The notes below the pieces were generated by a model that had not been told where the DNA came from, ran no database searches, and saw only the letters and a list, made by a program, of their open reading frames with translations. The position numbers were made by a program, and so were the translations under genes. From Rhizobium redzepovicii (GTDB lineage: Bacteria > Pseudomonadota > Alphaproteobacteria > Rhizobiales > Rhizobiaceae), in the NCBI RefSeq assembly GCF_019793435.1, contig NZ_JAILYH010000002.1:372001-436000 (forward strand): DNA of 64,000 nt. Direction: 5' to 3'. Position 1 is the stretch's first letter, and the number at the start of each line of letters is the position of its first letter. Positions 8,098 through 16,288 of this stretch are shown here, in pieces.

Positions 8098-9234
8098 TCA
8101 CGGCCGCGATGCGCTGAAACGCTCCGGCCGAAATTCCGCCAGCAGTGGATGACGGCGTCCGGTGGCGATCTCGTCCGCCAGCAGTTCGCCGGCGATCAGG
8201 CCGAGCGTGGCTCCACTATGGCTGAAGGCGACGAAATAACCCCAGATCGACGGCAGCTCGCCGAAGACCGGTTCGCCGTCGCCCGGAATGGGCTTCGGGC
8301 CGACACCATAATCGTCGATCTCGAGCGTGGGGTTGCCTTCGAGAACTTTTGACGCCTCGCGCAGCAGCCCGTCCAGCGTCGATTGTCTGACCTCATAACT
8401 GCCGTCCGGCTTCATTCCGACCTCTTCCTCGGACCAGGCCGAATCGAGCGCGAACCCGCCATTGGGCATGGGCCGGATGGCGACGCGGGGAGTGTTAAGC
8501 ACGGCCTTCAGCGAATGGCGGATCGGCTTCGTCCTGACGAGAAGGGCGACCGGCGTTGCGTCGGCGATATGCTGACCGGCTTCGGCGACGATTGCCGGAA
8601 CGGCGCTGCCCGCGGCAAGCAGCACAGACTCCGCTTGCCAGTGCCTGCCGTCCGCCGTGCTCACGCCGCGGACGCGGGCGCCTTCGACATCAATTATCGC
8701 GCGCCCAGCGTCTGTCACGACCTCGCCGCCGAGCAAACGGAACTCCGCTGCGAGAATGCCGATCAGAGATGGGAGATCGACCCAGCCTTCCCCAGGATTG
8801 AAGATCGCACCCTGCACCGTCACCGCGCTGGCGTCGACGCCGGGCGTCGCGCCGGCAATGTTTTCCTGGGTCAGCCATTGCGCGTGATAGCCGAGATTGC
8901 ACTCATAGTCGAAGACCTCGGCGATCTCGTTACCGGCGTCATCGGCATCCCAGGTCAGCCCGCCATCGAAACGCAGCCAAGGCGCATCCGGATATCGGGC
9001 GGCGAGCGTTCGATACCGGTCGATACCGGCGAGGCGCAGCCGGTGATAGGCGTCGGAGCGTTTCCGGGCAGAATTGAGCCAGGCGAGCGAACGGCTGGAG
9101 GCGCCATTGGCAAGCGGCCCGTCACTGACGAGCACGGTGGCGATCCCAAGGCGCGCGAGATGGACAGCCGTCGAGACGCCGAATATGCCGCCGCCGATGA
9201 CGACAACCTTCGAAGGTTTTGGGGTAGCATTCAT
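8098..9234 (-). CDS. FAD-dependent oxidoreductase, DAO/glycine oxidase family
   Basis: The 378-residue flavoprotein has an N-terminal Rossmann motif VVVIGGGIFGVSTAVHLARL. It also has the DAO-fold segments AWLNSARKRS and SHSGATLGLIAGELLADEI near the C-terminus, which completes the FAD site. Such enzymes oxidise the C-N bond of amino acids, sarcosine or related amines. No membrane anchor is present. The start MNATPKPSK at 9234 is preceded by GGAAACAAGG; a longer version from 9279 is less likely. It lies 85 bp after an amino-acid-type ABC permease-ATPase gene on the same strand and near a LacI regulator. It probably oxidises the imported compound; the substrate cannot be told. Confidence 0.85.
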   Translation of the reverse strand: MNATPKPSKVVVIGGGIFGVSTAVHLARLGIATVLVSDGPLANGASSRSLAWLNSARKRSDAYHRLRLAGIDRYRTLAARYPDAPWLRFDGGLTWDADDAGNEIAEVFDYECNLGYHAQWLTQENIAGATPGVDASAVTVQGAIFNPGEGWVDLPSLIGILAAEFRLLGGEVVTDAGRAIIDVEGARVRGVSTADGRHWQAESVLLAAGSAVPAIVAEAGQHIADATPVALLVRTKPIRHSLKAVLNTPRVAIRPMPNGGFALDSAWSEEEVGMKPDGSYEVRQSTLDGLLREASKVLEGNPTLEIDDYGVGPKPIPGDGEPVFGELPSIWGYFVAFSHSGATLGLIAGELLADEIATGRRHPLLAEFRPERFSASRP

Positions 9235-9319
9235 GTCGATAACCTTGTTTCCTGCTATGTCGAACGAATTCCGATGCATCCGTCGTGAGTGACGTTGGCG
9301 GCATGCTTCACGTCAGGGG

Positions 9320-10858
9320 CTAGAGGACTTCCGCAAGGAAGCGCTTCAGCCGCTCGCTTTGGGGATTGTCGAAGATCTGCTGTGGGCAGCCGGCCTCGAC
9401 GATCCGGCCCTCATCCATGAAGACCACCTGATCGGCCACCTTCCGCGCAAATCCCATCTCGTGCGTGACGACGGCCATGGTCATGCCCTGGCGGCCGAGA
9501 GCCGCCATCAAGTCGAGAACGCCCTTGACCAGTTCGGGATCGAGCGCACTCGTCACTTCGTCGAACAGGATAAGCTCCGGATCCATGGCAAGAGCTCGCG
9601 CGATGGCGACGCGCTGCTGCTGCCCGCCCGATAGACCTGCCGGGCGATGATCCCTGCGCTCGGCAAGACCGACCTCGGCCAAACGCGCCTCGGCGATGCG
9701 TCGCGCCTCCTGCCTCGGCATCTTCTTGATCTTCGTCAGGGAAAGCATGACGTTCTCAAGCGCTGTGTGATCGGGAAAGAGGTTGAAGTGCTGGAACACC
9801 ATCCCCACCCGCCGGCGCAACCGTTCCGGTTTCATGGCCAGAATGCTGTCGCCATCGAGCAGGATGTCACCGCCCTTCGGTTCCACCAGCCTGTTCATGC
9901 AGCGCAAAAGCGTCGATTTGCCCGAACCGGAGGGGCCGATGATGCAGGTGACGGTCCCGGCGGCGATGTCGAGGTCGACACCCTTCAGCACGTCGAGATC
10001 GCCATAGGCCATGCTCAGATCCCGGATGTTCAGGGCGCCGCCCTGGAAGCGCGGTTTCGTCTCTCCGGAAGATTTGGCCGCGGGCTGCGGGACGGCAGCG
10101 GCTTGCAACTCGCTGACCTCGGCCAGACCACTCGCAGCACCCGTACCGCGGCCCTGTTTTCCCAGGCGTAGTCTCACGTCGATGTAGTTGACCAAGTGGG
10201 TGAGCGGCACGGTGATGACGAGATAGAAGACGCCCGCCAGCAGCAAGGGCGACAGATTGCCCGTTACGACAGCCTGATCCTGCCCGACGCGGAAGATTTC
10301 CCGCTCGGAGGCGAGCAATCCGAGGAAATAGACGAGGCTGGAATCCTTGACGTTTCCGATGAACTGATTGACCAGCGCCGGCAGGACGCGCCGGATGCCT
10401 TGCGGGATGACGATCAGGCGCATGCCTTGCCCGTAGCTCATGCTCAGCGCTCGACAGGCTTCCATCTGGCCGCGCTCGACGCTTTGGATACCCGAGCGGA
10501 AGATTTCGCCGATATAGGCCCCGGCGATCAGGCTGAGCGCCAGGATGCCGAGCGGGAATGGCGACGGGCCGAAGATCTCTCGTCCGATCCGGGCAAAACC
10601 CTGACCGATGATCAGGATCGTGACGATTGCCGGCAGGCCGCGAAAGATATCGGTGTAGATGCGCGCGGGCAGCCGTAGCCAGCGGGACTGCGAGATGCCC
10701 ATCACGGCGAGAGCCATGCCGATGACGACGCCGAGCACGGTCGAGGCGGCGGCCAGGATCAGGGTGTTCTTGAGGCCGACGCTGATCATGCTCGGCAGCA
10801 CTTCCGCCATGGCGTCCCAATCCAGGAAGCTGCGGCGCAGATTTTCAAGCCAGTTCAT
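9320..10858 (-). CDS. Fused polar-amino-acid ABC transporter permease and ATPase
   Basis: The 512-residue fusion carries the whole membrane and energy parts of an amino-acid importer. Residues about 1-225 form a HisM/GlnP-like permease with the EAA-loop segment ACRALSMSYGQGMRLIVIPQ. A linker of about 45 residues leads to a GlnQ-like ATPase with Walker A GPSGSGKST, signature LSGGQQQR and Walker B ILFDEVTSALDPE. These parts are usually separate genes. MNWLENL at 10858 has GGGGA upstream; MGIS at 10870 is the alternative. It is the second gene after the binding protein, separated by a strong hairpin. The pump would work as a homodimer. Confidence 0.9.
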   Translation of the reverse strand: MNWLENLRRSFLDWDAMAEVLPSMISVGLKNTLILAAASTVLGVVIGMALAVMGISQSRWLRLPARIYTDIFRGLPAIVTILIIGQGFARIGREIFGPSPFPLGILALSLIAGAYIGEIFRSGIQSVERGQMEACRALSMSYGQGMRLIVIPQGIRRVLPALVNQFIGNVKDSSLVYFLGLLASEREIFRVGQDQAVVTGNLSPLLLAGVFYLVITVPLTHLVNYIDVRLRLGKQGRGTGAASGLAEVSELQAAAVPQPAAKSSGETKPRFQGGALNIRDLSMAYGDLDVLKGVDLDIAAGTVTCIIGPSGSGKSTLLRCMNRLVEPKGGDILLDGDSILAMKPERLRRRVGMVFQHFNLFPDHTALENVMLSLTKIKKMPRQEARRIAEARLAEVGLAERRDHRPAGLSGGQQQRVAIARALAMDPELILFDEVTSALDPELVKGVLDLMAALGRQGMTMAVVTHEMGFARKVADQVVFMDEGRIVEAGCPQQIFDNPQSERLKRFLAEVL

Positions 10859-10890
10859 CGAGATCCCCATCGAAGCCCACGCCGGGCATA

Positions 10891-10916
10891 AGGCCGTCCG
10901 CCGGAGCGGACGGCCT
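10891..10916 (-). terminator. Strong stem-loop between binding-protein and permease genes
   Basis: An 11-bp perfect inverted repeat (AGGCCGTCCGC / GCGGACGGCCT) with a 4-base loop lies 6 bp after the binding-protein stop. There is no T-run. Hairpins here often protect the binding-protein mRNA and reduce read-through. Confidence 0.6.
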
Positions 10917-10922
10917 GCGGCC

Positions 10923-11750
10923 TCACTTCTTAGGAAGATACTGGTCCGGCATCGGCGAGCCTGGGAACCATTTTTCGTAGAGGGTCTTCCAGGTGCCGTC
11001 CTGCATCGCGTCGTGAAGGGCGCCGTTCAGCGCCGTGCGGAAGGCATCATTCCCCTTGCGGATCACGAAGCCCGCCGGCGCATCGAAGGATGGGATGTTG
11101 ACCGCAACCTTCAGCGCAGGATAGCGCTCGCCATATTGTTTGGCCGCCTCGTAATCGAGGAAATGCGCATCGACCGTGCCATTGTTGAGGGCGGCGACGG
11201 CGGAATTGTTATCGGGGAATTTCACTAGATCGGTTCCACCGAAATTCTTGGCCGCATAGACCTCCTGCAAGGTGCCCTGAACGACGCCGAGACGTTTGCC
11301 CTTGAGGCCGTCGGCATCCTTGATGCCGGCATCCGCGGTCAAAACCGAGAGATAACCGGCAAGATAGCCGTCAGAAAAATCGACGGTCTTCTTGCGGGCT
11401 TCGGTGGTGCCGATCGCGGCGACGGCAACGTCGAAGCGTTCGTTTGCCACCGACGGCAGGAGGGCTGAAAATTCCTGGCCCGTGAACGTCACCTTGTCTT
11501 TCGGGAAGCCGAGGCGGGAGACGACGTTGAGAAACAGTTCGATATCGAAGCCGGTGAACTGACCGTCGGCCGTCGCAAATGTATAGGGCTTGGAATCTCC
11601 CATCGTGCCGACGCTGATCGTCCCCGTCTCGATCAGGTTATAGGGATTGTCGGCCGCAACGGCAGAGCCTGCCCCCATCGCAAGAAGGCACGTCAGAATG
11701 CCGGCCCGCAATGGGGCGAGGGTGGCCGCAAATGTTTCAAAAGGCTTCAT
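10923..11750 (-). CDS. Amino-acid ABC transporter substrate-binding protein
   Basis: The 275-residue periplasmic protein has a Sec signal peptide ending in GAGSAVAA before DNPYNL. The body follows the type II solute-binding fold (family 3) with [40 protein letters not shown] and a C-terminal [15 protein letters not shown] at 11750 is preceded by GGAG; the upstream in-frame start at 11789 would spoil the signal peptide. It is first in the unit and reads toward the permease-ATPase fusion. A pair of palindromic LacI-type operators lies in the 182 bp shared with the divergent lacI-family gene. The ligand is probably a polar amino acid or derivative. Confidence 0.9.
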   Translation of the reverse strand: MKPFETFAATLAPLRAGILTCLLAMGAGSAVAADNPYNLIETGTISVGTMGDSKPYTFATADGQFTGFDIELFLNVVSRLGFPKDKVTFTGQEFSALLPSVANERFDVAVAAIGTTEARKKTVDFSDGYLAGYLSVLTADAGIKDADGLKGKRLGVVQGTLQEVYAAKNFGGTDLVKFPDNNSAVAALNNGTVDAHFLDYEAAKQYGERYPALKVAVNIPSFDAPAGFVIRKGNDAFRTALNGALHDAMQDGTWKTLYEKWFPGSPMPDQYLPKK

Positions 11751-11840
11751 CGTCGTTCTCCGCTCTGAAAGGAATGCTCTTGTCGGCATATTGCTTCGCC
11801 CACACTCTGTCGCGTATCAGCAGCAGAGCTTTATGGGCAG

Positions 11841-11873
11841 GATACCGGTCTCTGATATAAAGAGACCGGTCTC
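11841..11873. promoter_or_regulatory. Tandem LacI-type operators between transporter and regulator
   Basis: The perfect 12-bp palindrome GAGACCGGTCTC (11862-11873) and a one-mismatch copy GATACCGGTCTC (11841-11852) are spaced 21 bp apart, two helical turns. Together they also form a 10-bp inverted repeat around 7 bases. The central CCGG symmetry is typical of LacI-family sites. They lie between the divergent binding-protein and regulator starts. Confidence 0.75.
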
Positions 11874-11932
11874 ACAACATATTTGATATCTGTCAATTGA
11901 CCGGCCGTCAACAACTCTTGTAGTCCTCGGTT

Positions 11933-13003
11933 ATGGAAGATTCCGCTCATCCGAAACGGCCAGTCACGGTCGCCGACGTTGCGAAGGCCGCAAAGGTCTC
12001 GAAGGCAACGGCCGCCCGTGTGCTCGGCGGCTACGGCGTCGTCAGCGTCCAGATCAAGGATCAGGTGATGGCGGCAGCCGCCGCACTCGAATACCGCCCG
12101 AACGAGCTCGCCCGGAGCATGAGCACGGGACGGTCGGGCATCATCGGCGTGGTTGTCGGCGATATCGAGAACGCTTTCTTCAGTCTGGCAGTGCGCGGCA
12201 TCAGCGATGCGGCCCGCCTTGCAGGCTTCAACATCATCATCGCAAATTCGGGCGAACAACTCGATGCTGAAAGATCGGCCGTCGACCTGCTGATTGGCAA
12301 GCGCGTCGATGGCCTGATCGTCACGCCGGCCCGCTGCGACCGCCTCGATCACCTGCAGCATGTCCGCCGCGCCGGCGTGCCGCTGGTTCTGTTCGACCGG
12401 GCCATCCCCGAACTCGATGTCGACGCCGTGACCGGCGACGACCGGGAGGCAGCCCTCACCGCGACCCGGCATCTGATCGGCCAAGGACATCGCCGCCTCG
12501 CCTATGTCTCGGCCATGGATGCCGAGAGAGGCGGGCTCACCGATATCGCGCTTATCTCGAATTCCGCCGTGCGCGAACGCGTGGAAGGCTTCGTCAGCGC
12601 TCTGACCGAGGCGGATTTGCCGAACCCTCTTCACTCCGTCAGGCTCGGTGCCACAGACCAGCATCAGACGGACGCGGTGATGAAACGTCTGCTTTCGGAA
12701 ATATCACCGCCGACGGCGCTGCTGGCATCCGACAGCCTCGTCGGCTTGCGCATTTTCAAGTCGCTGCAATCGCTCGGCCTGTCGATCCCGCAGGATGTCT
12801 CGATGATTTCCTTTCTAGACGCCGACTGGACCAGCGTCACCGTTCCACCGATCACCATCGTCGACCAGCGCGTCTACGAGCTTGGCAAACTCGCCGGCGA
12901 ACGGCTCGTCGCCCGCATCGAGCGCACCCCGCTTGCCGTCGAACATCTGCGCGTTACCACGAGCCTTGTCGTGCGCGGCTCCGTGGCGACGATCGGCCGG
13001 TGA
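11933..13003 (+). CDS. LacI-family transcriptional regulator
   Basis: The 356-residue repressor has an N-terminal helix-turn-helix (VTVADVAKAAKVSKATAARVL), a hinge helix YRPNELARSMSTGRS, and a periplasmic-binding-protein-like effector domain starting GIIGVVVGDIENAFF. It likely binds the palindromic pair at 11841-11873 and controls the divergent amino-acid-type ABC operon, and perhaps the FAD oxidoreductase. LacI regulators usually answer to sugars, so the pairing with an amino-acid-class transporter is unusual and the ligand might be a sugar-amino-acid conjugate (speculation). Its ribosome site is weak; ATG 11933 gives the standard family length. Confidence 0.9.
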   Translation: MEDSAHPKRPVTVADVAKAAKVSKATAARVLGGYGVVSVQIKDQVMAAAAALEYRPNELARSMSTGRSGIIGVVVGDIENAFFSLAVRGISDAARLAGFNIIIANSGEQLDAERSAVDLLIGKRVDGLIVTPARCDRLDHLQHVRRAGVPLVLFDRAIPELDVDAVTGDDREAALTATRHLIGQGHRRLAYVSAMDAERGGLTDIALISNSAVRERVEGFVSALTEADLPNPLHSVRLGATDQHQTDAVMKRLLSEISPPTALLASDSLVGLRIFKSLQSLGLSIPQDVSMISFLDADWTSVTVPPITIVDQRVYELGKLAGERLVARIERTPLAVEHLRVTTSLVVRGSVATIGR

Positions 13004-13027
13004 GATCCGGGCTAAAGCCGATATGCT

Positions 13028-13291
13028 CTAATCATAGAGCTCGCCATGACCAATCTGCTCCTGCCTGGCAGATGTGTCGCTGATAGCGGGATCGTCGGCC
13101 GGATCGGGATCTTTCTTGTTGGCATCACGCAGAAACTGGGCGGCTTCAAGCAGCGCTGCAGTTATCTCTTCGGTTGCCCATCCGGCTTCATTGGCGGCGG
13201 CAACCAGTCCTTCCAATGCGTCGCGCGCGGCATCAGTCGCCTCTTTGAAGCGTTGCGCGGGCGCTTCGGTTTTCGGCGATGGAAAGGTCAT
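13028..13291 (-). CDS. Small hypothetical protein (87 aa), rhizobial type
   Basis: Starting MTFPSPKTEAPAQRFKEA, the protein is helical and acidic, with an AGWATEEITAALLEAAQFL stretch and a DPDPADDPAIS tail. I recall similar sequences only as unnamed proteins in rhizobia. ATG at 13291 follows GGAGGG; a GTG at 13306 would overlap that ribosome site and is rejected. It ends 24 bp from the LacI gene's stop and is convergent with it. Confidence 0.6.
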   Translation of the reverse strand: MTFPSPKTEAPAQRFKEATDAARDALEGLVAAANEAGWATEEITAALLEAAQFLRDANKKDPDPADDPAISDTSARQEQIGHGELYD

Positions 13292-13386
13292 CGGAATTCC
13301 CTCCACTAGGTTCTGACTATTGGAGATGAACGCAGCCCGCGGGAAATGGATGCACGATCATGCGGATTTCGGCGACGACATCCGCC

Positions 13387-13617
13387 TCAGATGACCGTCT
13401 GCAACAGAAACGGCGAGCGCTCTAGCGGACGCTGGGCAAGGATCCTCAGCATCGCCGGGCCTTGTATGCCGGTCGTCGTCGTGGAGCGGCCGTCGTGGTA
13501 GACCACCGTCATAACGCGGCTGAGGCTATCGTACCTGATCTGTGCGATCGTGCGCGTGTGAACCTGAAAGATGAATTCGTGGGGCTGAGATTTCCGCCTG
13601 GACCGCTTCGAGCTCAT
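13387..13617 (-). CDS. Small protein resembling the KTSC domain (76 aa)
   Basis: Starting MSSKRSRRKSQPHEF, the core RTIAQIRYDSLSRVMTVVYH resembles the KTSC pattern (I.xIxYD.....L.V.F..G), a short domain of unknown role found in phage and bacterial proteins. The start is uncertain: a TTG at 13761 and an ATG at 13647 are also in frame, and no candidate has a strong ribosome site. The N-terminus is basic. Confidence 0.45.
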   Translation of the reverse strand: MSSKRSRRKSQPHEFIFQVHTRTIAQIRYDSLSRVMTVVYHDGRSTTTTGIQGPAMLRILAQRPLERSPFLLQTVI

Positions 13618-13933
13618 TGTGATGCCCCAGCAAAATGACGGCAGCATTGACCCGGCCGTCCCCAGCTCAGGATACGCGTGATAGTCGACAACACATCCCT
13701 CATCGAGTGCCTCCAATGCGCTCAATATTCGGCCAAGCGACAAAGCGGTCAGTTCCGGCAATCGAACCGGCAGCCTCCAGATCAGAGACTTGGCCTCACA
13801 CTACAGACGCCGATCAAGCACATATTGTTTCCACGGTCGCGTGACATCGGCGTGACATGCAGATCACGGCTCGAAAACTTGTCCGAAACGGGCATTGTGA
13901 GGTGTCGATTTCACCAAGGGCAACGACAGCCCA

Positions 13934-14182
13934 TCAATGCAATGTTCTATGTATTCCATAGGGACGGGCGGCGTGCGGCCAGTATCCGACGGTGCGTGCG
14001 AGCGACCGAATGGCTTCGTCCACGACGAAAACCGCATCCCCGAGCCGTTCGATCTCGCAATCCAGTTCGTACACCTCGACTTCGTCAAGACCTTCAGTGA
14101 GCAGCAACCGCTTGCTGGCCTCGATCAGGCGCTCCGTGCGCCCGACAATATCGAGAGCGCTTCGTATGATAATGTCGAGCAT
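13934..14182 (-). CDS. Small hypothetical helical protein (82 aa)
   Basis: Starting MLDIIIRSALDIVGRTERLI, the protein is amphipathic and rich in Leu, Val and Glu, with a basic, aromatic C-terminus (GYWPHAARPYGIHRTLH). GGGGGC lies 6 bp before the ATG at 14182. No family is recognised. It is one of five small minus-strand genes between 13.0 and 15.0 kb. Confidence 0.5.
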   Translation of the reverse strand: MLDIIIRSALDIVGRTERLIEASKRLLLTEGLDEVEVYELDCEIERLGDAVFVVDEAIRSLARTVGYWPHAARPYGIHRTLH

Positions 14183-14249
14183 GCAGTTGCCCCCGCTTGA
14201 ATGACCAAGTGTCGGGCATAATCGGAATGCTGACAATCCCAAAATCTTG

Positions 14250-14657
14250 TCAGATGCGCGCGCGGATCGTGTCGTAGAAATCCCACACCTCACGCAGCGC
14301 CGACTGGTGGCGGCGGCGCGGCAGAGAGGCGCGCCGTCCGGCAAAGGCGAAAGCAGCCGCGACCGCAGCAACGAGAAGGAGCGTCGAGGCCGGATAGAGC
14401 TTCACCGCCGCTTCCGTCTGACCCACCGCTTTCCCGGCCCCTCTCTTTACCGATCGGGCGCCATCACGGATTTGCTGCTGGAGCGTTTCGATTTGCAATC
14501 GCAGCGCGCTCAACTCTTCGCCCAGGCCGTGATCAGGCTGCCGGGGAACGCCGACGGAGGCCGTGCTCCTGTCGATAACGGCTTTCGGCACCGGCTCGCC
14601 GATCTTGCCTCCTTCGGGGTCGAGGGTAGCCGTCTCGGTGCTCTTGCGTCGCGGCAT
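14250..14657 (-). CDS. DUF883/ElaB-YqjD-like membrane-anchored coiled-coil protein
   Basis: The 135-residue protein starts MPRRKSTETATLDPEGG. It has a coiled coil (ELSALRLQIETLQQQIRDGA), a VKRGAGKAVGQTE segment, then one membrane helix (PASTLLLVAAVAAAFAFAG) and a basic tail. The order matches ElaB/YqjD-type proteins, which are tail-anchored, stress-induced and ribosome-associated in E. coli; the relation here is by architecture, not proven. GAAGGAG lies before ATG 14657. It is 34 bp downstream of the lipoprotein gene and probably co-transcribed. Confidence 0.65.
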   Translation of the reverse strand: MPRRKSTETATLDPEGGKIGEPVPKAVIDRSTASVGVPRQPDHGLGEELSALRLQIETLQQQIRDGARSVKRGAGKAVGQTEAAVKLYPASTLLLVAAVAAAFAFAGRRASLPRRRHQSALREVWDFYDTIRARI

Positions 14658-14691
14658 GATCCATCTCCTTCGCAAAAGTGATCACTCTGTG

Positions 14692-14982
14692 CTAGTCGTC
14701 ATCGAACGAGAAAACCGGCCGATAGTGGCGCTCGGCAATCAGCAAGCTCCGGTCGGGCCGGATGATGTAAGTTTCCTCGACCTGCCGTCCCCATTGATCT
14801 GTGAAGCTGTGTGGGAAAGAAGAACCCACGGGCGATTTCGTCAACTTCGTGCGTGGCTGACCATTATAGGTGATGCTGCCGGGGATAGGGGCCAGTCCAG
14901 CCGACGTGTAATATCCTTCGCCGGTCGTGCAGCCCGCCAGAACAACGGCAAAGACCAGCCAAAATCCCGTGCTCCGCTTCAT
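14692..14982 (-). CDS. Small lipoprotein
   Basis: The 96-residue precursor has a signal peptide MKRSTGFWLVFAVVLAGC with a clear lipobox (LAGC, lipidated Cys18). After cleavage a polar domain of 78 residues remains, containing TYNGQPRTKLTKSPVGSS and VEETYIIRPDRSLLIAERHY. The function is unknown. GGAGG precedes the ATG by 4 bp. A near-consensus stress promoter (GGAAC-N16-TGTT) lies about 53 bp upstream. It heads a probable two-gene unit with the DUF883-like gene. Confidence 0.75.
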   Translation of the reverse strand: MKRSTGFWLVFAVVLAGCTTGEGYYTSAGLAPIPGSITYNGQPRTKLTKSPVGSSFPHSFTDQWGRQVEETYIIRPDRSLLIAERHYRPVFSFDDD

Positions 14983-15034
14983 AGAACCTCCAGCCGTTCC
15001 GTCCTTTGGACGTCACTTACTCCATCGCCAATGT

Positions 15035-15059
15035 AACAGGGGACGACGGACATTGTTCC
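15035..15059 (-). promoter_or_regulatory. Possible EcfG-like promoter before the lipoprotein gene
   Basis: AACA (15035-15038), 16 bases and GTTCC (15055-15059) read GGAAC-N16-TGTT on the minus strand. The -35 element is exact and the -10 has one mismatch. Confidence 0.4.
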
Positions 15060-15154
15060 AGAATCGGCTGGAGACGTCGCAACAAGTTGCCCAACAGCAT
15101 AAGGCTCGCCTTTGAGCGTATGGGCTTGGCGTTCGAACCCGTCCTTCAAGCCCC

Positions 15155-16216
15155 TCAGGCGGCGACTGCAGGAATAGGCAAGCCCAGGATCTCGGCATGT
15201 CGACAAAGTTTCTCCCAAGCCGCATCGCCGACCGGCACGCCTTCTTCCAACGCCGCACGGCGCCTTCGTGCCGCGCTGTCACCCGGCATGCGGACCGGGC
15301 CATTGTTCCAGGGCGCGGAAGGGTTGCTGCGGCAAGCAGAGGCGAGAAAATCGGACTGCGCGGTAAAGGCATCCAGCCCGGCGAAAAAGGCGGGATCGAT
15401 GACTTGAAGAAAGGCGCTTTGCGAAAACACGCCAGGCGGCGTGTTCGCCCGGCCCTTGCCGGAAAGCCCCTGCCCCAGCAATTCGACGATCAGCCCGAGC
15501 CCAAAACCCTTATGTCCCTTCAATTGGCCGCCAAGGGGCATCATCGTTCCGCCGCGTTCGGTCACCTCGCGCGGGTCATCGGTCGGCTCGCCAGCGGCGG
15601 TGAAAGCCCAGGCCTCGGGAAACTTCTTGCCGGCCTTCGCCAGGTTTTGCGTCATAGTCGTGGTGGTGATCGAAGCTGAGACGTCGATCAGGATCGGATC
15701 CTCCGATGTCGGGAAACCGGCCGCCATCGGGTTCGGCGTCAGTAGCGGCTTGGTGCCGCCATAGGGCGCGACACGGCTTGCCGCGGGATGCGACACCGAT
15801 AGCTGCACGATCAGGCCCTGCTCGGCAACCTGCCGCATGAAGGCCGAAAGAGCGCAGGTATGATGGCAGTTTCGGATCGCCGCGGTGACGACGCCATGAT
15901 CGCGTACGCGTTCGCAGGCCTGGTCGATCGCCTTGGTCAAAAGCCATGCGCCGGGCAAGGATTTGCCGTCCCAGACAAAGGCCGCGCCGCGGTCATTGAC
16001 CACCTGATAGCTGCCGGATTTCGCCAGCGAACCGTCCTCCAACGCTTCGACATACCAGTTCAGCAGACTGACGCCATGCGTTTCATGGCCGATCATGTCG
16101 CCTTCCACCAGGACAGCGGCTGTGGTTTCGGCCTTGTCGGGCTCCATCCCGGCGCCGGTCAATATCTGCTCGGCGAATTGAGTGAGGGCAATGCGGTCAA
16201 TCAGCGGCATAGGCAT
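15155..16216 (-). CDS. Malate/L-lactate dehydrogenase (Ldh_2) family oxidoreductase
   Basis: The 353-residue NAD(P)-dependent 2-hydroxyacid dehydrogenase has family blocks GHETHGVSLL (catalytic His region), NCHHTCALSAF, LTPNPMAAGFPT and LGGQLKGHKGFGLGLIVELL. Members reduce or oxidise malate, lactate, ureidoglycolate, 2,3-diketogulonate or delta-1-piperideine-2-carboxylate, so the exact substrate is open. It lies 72 bp after the solute-binding protein gene on the same strand and shares its promoter, with a hairpin between them. By position it belongs to the sugar-acid regulon. Confidence 0.88.
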   Translation of the reverse strand: MPMPLIDRIALTQFAEQILTGAGMEPDKAETTAAVLVEGDMIGHETHGVSLLNWYVEALEDGSLAKSGSYQVVNDRGAAFVWDGKSLPGAWLLTKAIDQACERVRDHGVVTAAIRNCHHTCALSAFMRQVAEQGLIVQLSVSHPAASRVAPYGGTKPLLTPNPMAAGFPTSEDPILIDVSASITTTTMTQNLAKAGKKFPEAWAFTAAGEPTDDPREVTERGGTMMPLGGQLKGHKGFGLGLIVELLGQGLSGKGRANTPPGVFSQSAFLQVIDPAFFAGLDAFTAQSDFLASACRSNPSAPWNNGPVRMPGDSAARRRRAALEEGVPVGDAAWEKLCRHAEILGLPIPAVAA

Positions 16217-16238
16217 CCATCCGTCATGTCATGGAAGA

Positions 16239-16268
16239 CGCGGGCCATCCGAAAGAGTGTGGCCCGCG
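16239..16268 (-). terminator. Stem-loop between binding-protein and dehydrogenase genes
   Basis: A 9-bp inverted repeat (CGCGGGCCA / TGGCCCGCG) with a 12-base loop sits 20 bp past the binding-protein stop. There is no T-run. It is likely an mRNA-stabilising or attenuating element, as at 10891. Confidence 0.5.
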
Positions 16269-16288
16269 CTTTAAGTCCGCAAACCAGC

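Noticed and set aside
13025..13045. CTCTA/TAGAG inverted repeat near the end of the small gene at 13028
   Set aside because: Arms of five bases are too short to claim a terminator or operator.
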